The notes beneath the pieces were generated by a model that did not search any database, was not told the origin of the DNA, and saw only the letters and a list, made by a program, of their open reading frames with translations. Shown in pieces: positions 1 to 7,072 of a stretch of 64,000 nt of DNA. The position numbers and the translations under genes are program-made. Source of the stretch: Croceivirga sp. (GTDB taxonomy: Bacteria > Bacteroidota > Bacteroidia > Flavobacteriales > Flavobacteriaceae); NCBI GenBank assembly GCA_028281025.1, contig JANQKR010000013.1, forward strand, positions 738,294-802,293, written 5' to 3'. The first letter of the stretch is position 1. Every line of letters begins with the position of its first letter.

Positions 1-123
1 GTTGGGGGTTGTTGTTCCAATACCTACATTGCCAGTTGTAGGAAAAGTGTTGGTCTGGCCAAGGGATACTAATGGGAGATTGAACCAGAGGAGTACGGAA
101 AGGTATTTTAATGGGTTGGCCAT
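1..123 (-). CDS. N-terminus of a secreted protein, cut by the left edge
   Basis: The minus strand opens at an ATG (bases 121-123) and stays open for 41 codons to the window edge. The first ~22 residues are a typical Sec signal (MANPLKYLSV start, hydrophobic core LLWFNLPLVSL, then GQTN). The following TFPTTGNVGIGTTTPN is the usual N-terminal phrase of Bacteroidota cell-surface proteins that continue with repeats and often end in an intramolecular chaperone or tail-fibre-like domain. Only the start is present, so the function cannot be given. It diverges from the secretion operon at 595 across a 471-base gap. Confidence 0.65.
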   Translation of the reverse strand, partial: MANPLKYLSVLLWFNLPLVSLGQTNTFPTTGNVGIGTTTPN

Positions 124-594
124 GACAGAGCGGTTATGATGTGTATTACATTCTTTTGGAACACTATCGTAAAAACCATTACCACGTATTTTTTCCTACG
201 CCCAAAACAACATCACGTACTCCGCGCCATCATAAAATTCCGGAAGTCATATGTCTCGTTCCATCGCTTTCCCTAGCTTCATCGGAATGGAAAAATTATG
301 GGAAAAGACACGCTTGCCTTAAAAACTGATAAAAAATTAATGATCTTGGTTGTTACTCAGCAGAAAAATTAGTACCTAAAAAGATTATTTTTTAACACAA
401 TTTTTCTTACATCAAATGTGCGTATCAAATTAGAATCATAACATGATAATTATCATATGGATGGTTTTTTTTTCTGTATATTATTACAGAATAGTTATAT
501 TAAGACCTTTATAGTTTTTATGGCATCGATCGCTATGGAATTTGTTATACCCACACAATCTTGCAGAATCAATAACCATTTAATTGAATAGAGC
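124..594. other. AT-rich divergent intergenic region
   Basis: The region separates the leftward gene ending at base 123 from the rightward secretion operon. It is AT-rich, especially from 330 on. The only open frame (141-329, plus strand, 62 codons) has no recognisable domain or ribosome site and looks accidental. The one distinct structure is the 14-base palindrome at 443-456, listed separately. Promoters for both flanking genes should lie here, but I cannot place them with confidence. Confidence 0.5.
443..456. promoter_or_regulatory. Perfect 14-base palindrome upstream of the secretion operon
   Basis: ATGATAATTATCAT is perfectly self-complementary and sits about 140 bases before the pseudopilin start. 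It could be an operator for a dimeric regulator. In AT-rich DNA a palindrome of this size can also arise by chance, and no second copy was found near other genes. Confidence 0.25.
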
Positions 595-1017
595 ATGTCA
601 TCCTTTGTCCGTCATTTTTTTAAAAAGAAGGTTCTTGCCATCAACCTTCAAGAGACCCTTATTGTATTAGCTATTATAGGCATCCTATTATTATTGGCAT
701 TACCTAACCTTATGCCCTTGATATCCAAGGCCAAAAGTGTGGAGGCCCAGGTACAGCTCAAAGCTATTTACAACGCCCAGACCACTCACCGCTATATGAA
801 CAGCAAGTACACTGCAGATATTGGTGAACTGGATTTTGAGCCCCCAAGGACCGTAAAGGAAAATGGAACGGCCAATTATGTTTACTCCTTGGTCAATGCG
901 GATAACGCAAGCTTTACGGCCCGGGCCGAGGCGATTACCGATTTTGATGGGGATGGTGTATTCAATGTTTGGGAAATAGACGAAAATGGCAATCCCAAAC
1001 AAATCGTAAAGGATTGA
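595..1017 (+). CDS. Type II secretion / type IV pilus pseudopilin
   Basis: A 140-residue prepilin-like protein. A positively charged leader (to about residue 15, ending KKKVLA) is followed by the hydrophobic helix INLQETLIVLAIIGILLLLA. The helix has the conserved Glu at mature position 5 and Pro at about position 22, as in GspG/PilA. The residue before the cleavage point is Ala instead of the usual Gly. The globular part is short and ends DFDGDGVFNVWEID, an acidic loop like the calcium site of GspG. It would be processed by the peptidase encoded just downstream, whose ATG overlaps this stop codon (TGATG), and would form the pseudopilus. Family assignment is firm; pilus versus secretion role is inferred. 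Confidence 0.85.
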   Translation: MSSFVRHFFKKKVLAINLQETLIVLAIIGILLLLALPNLMPLISKAKSVEAQVQLKAIYNAQTTHRYMNSKYTADIGELDFEPPRTVKENGTANYVYSLVNADNASFTARAEAITDFDGDGVFNVWEIDENGNPKQIVKD

Positions 1018-1502
1018 TGGTTTTGCTAAAGATTCTGGCCATAATGGCCCTGGGCTTTATCGCTTTCCAGGATTTTAAGGAAAGAAGGGTCTTTTGGTTC
1101 CTGTTTCCCCTTTTGGCCCTACTAATGACCAGTATTCATTTTTTGTACAGTCCCTTGACCACCATCTTTTTTTACCACATCCTGTTGAACCTCTTGGCAG
1201 TTCTATTGGTATTGACCCTTGTCTTTTTATATACCCGATTGGTCCAAAAAAAGAAATTTGTTGACCATAGTCTTGGATTGGGGGATATTTTCCTGTTCAT
1301 AGGTTTGGCAATGGCCTTTCCAACGGTCACATTTTTGATTTTGTTCACAAGCTCGCTCTTTTGTTCCTTGATTGCCTTTTTTGCGCTTAAAGGGCGTTCC
1401 GCACACGCTACCATTCCCTTGGCAGGCCTTATGGGCCTATTTTTTAGTATGGCCATTGGGTATTCCCTCTTTTTTGAACATCCCTCCCTTTATATCTTCT
1501 AA
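1017..1502 (+). CDS. Prepilin peptidase (A24 family)
   Basis: A 161-residue, very hydrophobic protein with about five or six membrane segments. The two catalytic Asp regions of type IV prepilin peptidases are visible: FQDFKERRV near the N-terminus and SLGLGDIFLF (the GxGD motif) about residue 90. It lacks the N-terminal methylase domain of PilD and so is a minimal, TadV/archaeal-size enzyme that would cut but not methylate the pilin. The ATG at 1017 overlaps the pseudopilin stop; an in-frame ATG at 969 would put 16 polar residues before the first membrane segment and overlap the pilin, so 1017 is preferred. It is followed after 2 bases by the GspE ATPase. Confidence 0.85.
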   Translation: MVLLKILAIMALGFIAFQDFKERRVFWFLFPLLALLMTSIHFLYSPLTTIFFYHILLNLLAVLLVLTLVFLYTRLVQKKKFVDHSLGLGDIFLFIGLAMAFPTVTFLILFTSSLFCSLIAFFALKGRSAHATIPLAGLMGLFFSMAIGYSLFFEHPSLYIF

Positions 1503-1504
1503 CT

Positions 1505-2914
1505 ATGATCGCGGACTATACCATTACTTTGGATTTGGCACAACATATCAGTGCAGAACAGGCCTTCCATTATCGGATCGTTCCCAAAATCCGCAATAAT
1601 GGGACATTGGTGCTCATGACAGATGCGGAAAGGCTAGAGGAACTGCAATCAGAGCTACAAATTGTACTGGACATTCCTTTGGAGTTGGAGCAGATCGATT
1701 CCGATACCTTGCAACATCTTTTGACGGCGAATTATCGAAAATCACGAAAATCGGCCAGCGATGAACTGCGTTTCACCACCGATTTTTTGGAAAACCTATT
1801 GGTGACCGCCAAGGAACTTGGCAGTAGTGATATTCATTTTGAACCCTATGAAAACCATTGTAGGGTCCGTTTTCGATTGGACGGGAAACTGGTGGAACAG
1901 TTCCATGTGGCCCTGGAGGAATATCCGACCATAGTGAACAAAATAAAGATAAGGGCCGGTCTGGACATTGCGGAAAAGCGATTGCCCCAGGATGGACGAA
2001 TTACGGTAAAATCCACCGGGGCCGAATTTGATATTCGGGTTTCCTCCCTACCTACCCTGTTTGGGGAAAAAATCGTTCTCCGTATTTTGAACAGGGACAC
2101 TGAACAGTTGAGCCTACAGGATTTGGGACTTAATGATCTGCAATTGCGACGGTATAGCGAGGGTACCAAAAAACCCAATGGCATTGTCCTGATTTCTGGT
2201 CCCACCGGTTCCGGAAAAACCACCACACTGTACGCTACCCTAAAACTGTTGAACAATACCGAAACCAATATCCTCACCATTGAAGACCCTATTGAATACA
2301 CCTTGGAAGGCATTAACCAAGTACAGTTAAAGGAAAACATCGGTTTGGATTTTGCCAGTGCACTGCGCACTTTTTTAAGGCAGGATCCGGATATTATCAT
2401 GGTTGGGGAGATTAGGGATGTAAAAACGGCCAATATGGCCATACGGGCCGCACTTACCGGACATTTGGTCCTGTCCACTATACACACCAACTCTGCGTGG
2501 GCGACCGTATCCCGATTGATCGATATGGGCATTCCACCCTTTTTGATAGCGAGCACCTTAAACCTGAGCGTTGCACAGCGGTTGGTACGTAAACTCTGTC
2601 CTTTATGTAAAGAACAAAAACCGGTATCCCAGGAATTGTTCCCTGAAGGATTTCAAATCCCAAAAAATCTGTCCCACCATTATGAGGCCGTTGGGTGCCA
2701 TGAATGTTTCCACACTGGATATTCCGGCAGGAAGGCCCTGTATGAAGTGATTCCCATCACCCAGGAATTAAGCGGACACATTAAAAACAATGTCCTGGAA
2801 ATCGATTCCTACATAAAGGACCATAGCATTACTACCTTACGGGAAAATGCCCTTGCCATGCTTTTGGAAGGGACGACGTCCATAGAAGAAATATATTCCC
2901 TTTTAACCAGTTGA
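1505..2914 (+). CDS. GspE/PilB-type secretion ATPase
   Basis: A 469-residue cytoplasmic hexameric ATPase that powers pseudopilus or pilus assembly. An N-terminal domain (about 1-90) resembling the N1E/MshEN region is followed by the catalytic core. The core has Walker A GPTGSGKT at residues 232-239, the Asp box (TIEDPIEY), Walker B (DPDIIMVGEIRD) and His box (GHLVLSTIHTNSA). A zinc-type tetracysteine follows: C365, C368, C398 and C401 in CPLC and CHEC, the hallmark separating GspE/PilB assembly ATPases from PilT retraction ATPases. Its usual membrane partner GspF/PilC is not encoded in this operon. It lies 4 bases before the secretin gene. Confidence 0.92.
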   Translation: MIADYTITLDLAQHISAEQAFHYRIVPKIRNNGTLVLMTDAERLEELQSELQIVLDIPLELEQIDSDTLQHLLTANYRKSRKSASDELRFTTDFLENLLVTAKELGSSDIHFEPYENHCRVRFRLDGKLVEQFHVALEEYPTIVNKIKIRAGLDIAEKRLPQDGRITVKSTGAEFDIRVSSLPTLFGEKIVLRILNRDTEQLSLQDLGLNDLQLRRYSEGTKKPNGIVLISGPTGSGKTTTLYATLKLLNNTETNILTIEDPIEYTLEGINQVQLKENIGLDFASALRTFLRQDPDIIMVGEIRDVKTANMAIRAALTGHLVLSTIHTNSAWATVSRLIDMGIPPFLIASTLNLSVAQRLVRKLCPLCKEQKPVSQELFPEGFQIPKNLSHHYEAVGCHECFHTGYSGRKALYEVIPITQELSGHIKNNVLEIDSYIKDHSITTLRENALAMLLEGTTSIEEIYSLLTS

Positions 2915-2918
2915 CCGT

Positions 2919-5150
2919 ATGAAATACCTCATTTTGGCATTTTTGCTCTTTATCGGTCTCCAGGGCTCAGCACAGGACGAGGGCCGTATTCTTAAGATTC
3001 AGAACAATCTGGAGGCCTTGGCGGTTGATAATAAAGGATTGACCGAAACCCTCAAATTGGACATTAATGTAAGCAGTGTTCCCTTGTCCAATTTTCTCTT
3101 GGCCGTTTCAGAGGTCCATCAAATCAACATTAACATTGACCCAAGCCTACAGGGTATCAATATTGTCAACAATTTTTCCAATGTGGCCGTAGCCGATCTT
3201 TTGGTTTTTTTGTGCAAGGAATATGGGTTGGATATTGATTTTACAGGGAATATCCTATCCATTAAAAAATATGCACCCCCACCTCCGATCATTCCGGAAA
3301 AGGAAATTCTGATTTCATACGACCCCTTAAACAATAACTTGTCCACTGATTTGAGGAATGACCCCTTGGAAAAGACCTTTCGAAAGTTAATCGATGTCAG
3401 TGGTCAAAACCTATTGTTTGGGAACGGAATGGAAAACATACCGCTTACACTGTACCTTAAGGACGTGCCTTTTGAAATTGCCATGGAGAAACTGGCAGGG
3501 ACCAATGGTCTTAGTTTTTCCAAGTCCCGTGATGGTTTTTATTTGTTCGATCGGATTGATCAACCTGCTTCCAATACCGAAGGTACCTCTGCCGCGAACC
3601 GCAGATCTTACGGCCAAAACAGTAATTTCAACTATCAGGTCATAGACACTACAAATAGAATTGTTTCCGTGGACTTTGACAACGTCCCACTTGCGGACAT
3701 CATTAAATCCATGGCCCATGACTTGAACCTGGACATTTACATGGCCACTCCATTACAGGAGGCCGGTAATGTGAGCATCAAGGCCAAACAAATGTATTTT
3801 GATGAATTGTTGACCAAGATTTTTGAGAGCAAGGCCTCGACCTCCTTTTCGAACGGCAGGGCTTTGAATAATCCCACCAATGGCAACACGAGGGGCCAGC
3901 CCGGCAATTTTAGTCCTGTACAGGCCCAAAGCTCCGGAACGTCCTTTACCTTTAAAAAAGAAGATGACATTTATTATTTTGGGACCGCCGATCAATTGAG
4001 TGTACGCAGGTTCGAAGTGGTACAGATGATGCACCGCTCGGTGGAACTGTTGGGAGATCCCATGCCTTCCTCCTCATTTAATCGGTCTGCGGGGCGGACC
4101 GTCACCGGGGGGGTCAACTATTTGGGGAATGGCTTTCAAAACGGTGGTGTTCCAGGAGGAGCAGGAGTAGGAGCGGGACTTGGAAACCGTGGACAGAATT
4201 TCAATAATCAAAGGCCCATTACCCCACAGAACAATCAATTTGGGAATTACAGCACTGCTGCCGAAGCGATTGTCAATATTCTTCCTGCCGAGGTTACGGC
4301 CGATTTGGACATCCAAGTGGATTTTGAATTGAACAGTTTTTTGGTCAGTGGCCCGGCAACCCACATTAATAGGTTTAAAAAGTTCATCAAGGAAATTGAT
4401 AAACCGGTTCCCGTAGTACTTATTGAGGTCATGTTGATCGAGGTACGCAGGAACGCTACCGTGGAAACAGGAATCAGTTGGGGCATTGGCGATGGTCCTG
4501 TGGACACCCAAGGGGCTATTTTTCCACAAGCGAACCTAACATTGGGTGCCCAAACAGTGAATAAGATCATTGGCGGTTTTGATGGGTTCGGTTCCTTTAA
4601 TATCGGTAAGGTGGTACCCGAGTTTTTTGCCACGATCAAGGCCATGGAGGCCAATGGAAACATTAAAATACGCTCCACCCCCAAATTATCCACCTTAAAC
4701 GGGCACCGCGCCAATCTTTCCATAGGGGAAACCACCTATTACGTGGTGACCAGTCAGAACTTCTTTGGCGCCCAGATTCCAACGGCGTCCGAAATCCGCA
4801 ACTTTCTGCCCATAGACGCGCAATTGGCGGTGAGTATCAAACCCTTGGTTTCCGGAAATGGACAAGTGACCCTGGAAATCAATGTGATCCAGTCCGATTT
4901 CAGCGGAGAACGCATTGATGAGGATGCTCCTCCTGGGTTGACTTCAAGGGAATTTAGTTCCATTATCCGCATGCAAAACCAGGATTTGGCCATTTTGGGC
5001 GGCCTGGAGGAAAAAGTCAAGACCGATACGGGCAGTGGGGTGCCCTTTTTAGCTCGAATACCGATAATAAAGTGGCTTTTTAGCCAACGGAGTAGGGAAG
5101 ACTCCAAACAGAAGTTGACCATTCTAATAAAACCAACCGTTATTTACTAG
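2919..5150 (+). CDS. Secretin (GspD/PilQ type)
   Basis: A 743-residue outer-membrane channel protein. A signal peptide (MKYLILAFLLFIGLQGSAQ) precedes two N-terminal STN/N0-like modules (about 45-115 and 245-300) and an N-domain around residues 440-490 (NSFLVSGPATHINRFKKFI). The secretin core at the C-terminus includes IEVMLIEVRRN, KIRSTPKLSTLNGHRANLSIGE-type sequence (given here in part) and the final motif LGGLEEKV with VPFLARIPIIKWLF. A Gly/Asn-rich linker lies about residues 385-440. It would form the outer-membrane ring of the machine. The stop codon shares one base with the GTG start of the next gene, indicating translational coupling. Confidence 0.9.
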   Translation: MKYLILAFLLFIGLQGSAQDEGRILKIQNNLEALAVDNKGLTETLKLDINVSSVPLSNFLLAVSEVHQININIDPSLQGINIVNNFSNVAVADLLVFLCKEYGLDIDFTGNILSIKKYAPPPPIIPEKEILISYDPLNNNLSTDLRNDPLEKTFRKLIDVSGQNLLFGNGMENIPLTLYLKDVPFEIAMEKLAGTNGLSFSKSRDGFYLFDRIDQPASNTEGTSAANRRSYGQNSNFNYQVIDTTNRIVSVDFDNVPLADIIKSMAHDLNLDIYMATPLQEAGNVSIKAKQMYFDELLTKIFESKASTSFSNGRALNNPTNGNTRGQPGNFSPVQAQSSGTSFTFKKEDDIYYFGTADQLSVRRFEVVQMMHRSVELLGDPMPSSSFNRSAGRTVTGGVNYLGNGFQNGGVPGGAGVGAGLGNRGQNFNNQRPITPQNNQFGNYSTAAEAIVNILPAEVTADLDIQVDFELNSFLVSGPATHINRFKKFIKEIDKPVPVVLIEVMLIEVRRNATVETGISWGIGDGPVDTQGAIFPQANLTLGAQTVNKIIGGFDGFGSFNIGKVVPEFFATIKAMEANGNIKIRSTPKLSTLNGHRANLSIGETTYYVVTSQNFFGAQIPTASEIRNFLPIDAQLAVSIKPLVSGNGQVTLEINVIQSDFSGERIDEDAPPGLTSREFSSIIRMQNQDLAILGGLEEKVKTDTGSGVPFLARIPIIKWLFSQRSREDSKQKLTILIKPTVIY

Positions 5151-6361
5151 TGTTCGGCAACGTTCTTAAATATATACAAACGGGTTCCTCTTTTCAGGGA
5201 TTGGAGGTATTTTCAACACCAGATCGTTCCCACCACTATGCCTTGATCTTGATAAGGAAAAAGAAGAATGAGCTCGTTATGGAACAGCAAACGGTCTATG
5301 AAGACTGGGAGACCATGGTCCGTTCATTGAAATCCAACTCGCCCCTATGCATTGCCTTTTCCCTTGAGGGTATCATCACCAAAAAAACCGATGCCGAAAA
5401 GAGGGTGGAAGGGGAAGCCTTGGTCAACCATATGTTCCCCAACATTAACTTTGACACCATTTTTTTTGAGACCTACCCCTTGCTTGAGGATACCCATATC
5501 TCCATCTCCAAAAAGAAAAGTGTACTGGAGTACCTGGAGAAACTGGAAAAACTGGGCATAAAACCCGTTTCCCTGTTTTTAGGTTGTAGTGCCCTCTCCG
5601 CTATAGTTCCTTATATTACCAATTCCTCGATCGGTACCAATACCTTTTCCTTGGAGATCGATCGGAGCACTAAAAAAATAGTATCATTACAGGCCTCCGA
5701 GGCCTCCGTGGATTTTGTGTATGAGCTGAACGGTCTGGCCATAAAATCCCAATTCTTAATGGCTTTTGGAGCCATTTTGGGCTATCTCTCACCCCTTGCA
5801 AAAAACTCCAATCTTTCTGGATTACTGAATTCGCTACGGACAGATTTCACCAACAAAAGACTGTTTTCCCTTTTAGTGCGATTTTCCCTATTCCTTATCC
5901 TGGGAGTTCTTATGGCCAATTTTCTGATATTCAACCATTATTTCAACAAGGTTGGGAAATTGCGGGAACTGACCAGTATCACGGAAAACAACCGGGAAGT
6001 CTATCAAGGGCTTTTGGGAAAGGTAACCGCAAAAGAAGAACGCTTAAAGACCATTGTGTCCCATTCCAGTTCCAAAGTTTCGTATTATCTGGATGAATTG
6101 GCCTCCCGAATTCCCGGCACCATAAGATTGGAGCAACTGATTTACCAACCTTTGGCCACTCCGGTGCGCGAGACCAAACCCATACTATTGGAAAAGAATA
6201 AAATCAGGGTTATTGGGACTACACAAGACCACGTCTCCTTTTCCAGCTGGATTGAGGCTTTGGAGGAATTACCTTGGATCCATTCCATACAAACCGTGGA
6301 TTTTGATTATGAGAAATCGAATCGGACCCGTTTTGGAATCGAAATTAGCTGTGATGAATAG
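5150..6361 (+). CDS. PilM-PilN fusion, GspL-like inner-membrane protein
   Basis: A 403-residue protein starting at a GTG that overlaps the secretin stop (TAGTG). Residues 1-235 have the feel of a reduced PilM/GspL actin-like cytoplasmic domain (LFLGCSALSAIVPYI, TFSLEIDRSTKKIVSL). A single membrane helix follows (about 241-262, FSLFLILGVLMANFLIF), then a periplasmic coiled coil. The last region (VIGTTQDHVSFSSWIEALEE...VDFDYEK) has the PilN ferredoxin-like fold pattern. In type IV pili PilM and PilN are separate proteins; in type II secretion GspL combines them. It should link the ATPase to the periplasmic ring together with the following PilO-like protein. The actin-like part is inferred by size and position, and the PilN part is better supported. 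Confidence 0.65.
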   Translation: MFGNVLKYIQTGSSFQGLEVFSTPDRSHHYALILIRKKKNELVMEQQTVYEDWETMVRSLKSNSPLCIAFSLEGIITKKTDAEKRVEGEALVNHMFPNINFDTIFFETYPLLEDTHISISKKKSVLEYLEKLEKLGIKPVSLFLGCSALSAIVPYITNSSIGTNTFSLEIDRSTKKIVSLQASEASVDFVYELNGLAIKSQFLMAFGAILGYLSPLAKNSNLSGLLNSLRTDFTNKRLFSLLVRFSLFLILGVLMANFLIFNHYFNKVGKLRELTSITENNREVYQGLLGKVTAKEERLKTIVSHSSSKVSYYLDELASRIPGTIRLEQLIYQPLATPVRETKPILLEKNKIRVIGTTQDHVSFSSWIEALEELPWIHSIQTVDFDYEKSNRTRFGIEISCDE

Positions 6362-6866
6362 TAAAAAACGTTTAATGGTAGCCCTGTTTGGCGTTGTAAT
6401 GGCCTTGTTCCTTTGTTATAGATTGGCCATCTCCAGAACGATGCAACTCCACGAGGAATTCAAAACACTTAAGGAAGAAGCCGCGTTGGCCGATGAAATC
6501 CCCCAAAGATTGGCGCGATTGGCCCAAAAGGAACAACAACTGGATTCTGCATTTGATCAAATGAACTTGGGAGATACTTCTGTGGAAAACAACCTCTTAA
6601 AGACCATTTCTTCCGAATCCAATAATCTATCTGTCCGTATTTCCGATTTTGAAGCCAAACATTCCATTATGGAAGACAACTTGACCATAGATACCTACCG
6701 CTTTACCCTGGAGGGGCCTTTTACGGATATTCTCAAGGTCCTGTACGTATTGGAACAGAAAGGGGGATTTGGAAAAACAGTACACGTGGACTTTTTTAAG
6801 GAAAGGAATTTCCGCACTAAAAAGGAAAATCTTAAGGGCACTGTTTTTTTGCAACAATTTAATTGA
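6354..6866 (+). CDS. PilO/GspM-like inner-membrane protein
   Basis: A 170-residue protein with one N-terminal membrane helix (RLMVALFGVVMALFLCYRLAI), a coiled coil rich in Glu, Leu and Gln (to about residue 65) and a small C-terminal alpha/beta domain (YRFTLEGPFTDILKVLYVLEQK) typical of PilO/GspM. The ATG at 6354 overlaps the previous gene by 8 bases. An upstream in-frame start at 6213 would lie far inside that gene and is rejected. It would pair with the PilN part of the preceding protein. It is the last gene of the operon; the next gene is on the other strand 206 bases away, and no clear terminator is seen. Confidence 0.7.
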   Translation: MNSKKRLMVALFGVVMALFLCYRLAISRTMQLHEEFKTLKEEAALADEIPQRLARLAQKEQQLDSAFDQMNLGDTSVENNLLKTISSESNNLSVRISDFEAKHSIMEDNLTIDTYRFTLEGPFTDILKVLYVLEQKGGFGKTVHVDFFKERNFRTKKENLKGTVFLQQFN

Positions 6867-7072
6867 ATCCATTTCAAAGTACTTCATGTAACCGGTACAC
6901 TTTTCCTTTTTGAATTGATACTGCAAATACTCCTCCCCTAATTGGTTTTGTCCCATCCCAAACGCAGTGCTGCGACCATATGGCAAAATGTGAGACCGAA
7001 GTTGACCCACTACAATGGGCTTCACCTAATCAATACCTGAATAACCTCCCATATATATAGTACCGGAAACCC

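Noticed and set aside
141..329. 62-codon plus-strand frame near the left edge
   Set aside because: No ribosome site or domain and it lies in a promoter-bearing divergent gap.
1846..2556. 236-codon frame antisense to gspE
   Set aside because: Shadow of a well-supported gene, with no independent motif.
6627..7025. 132-codon minus-strand frame downstream of the secretion operon
   Set aside because: More than half lies antisense to the PilO-like gene; no domain or ribosome site in the remainder.
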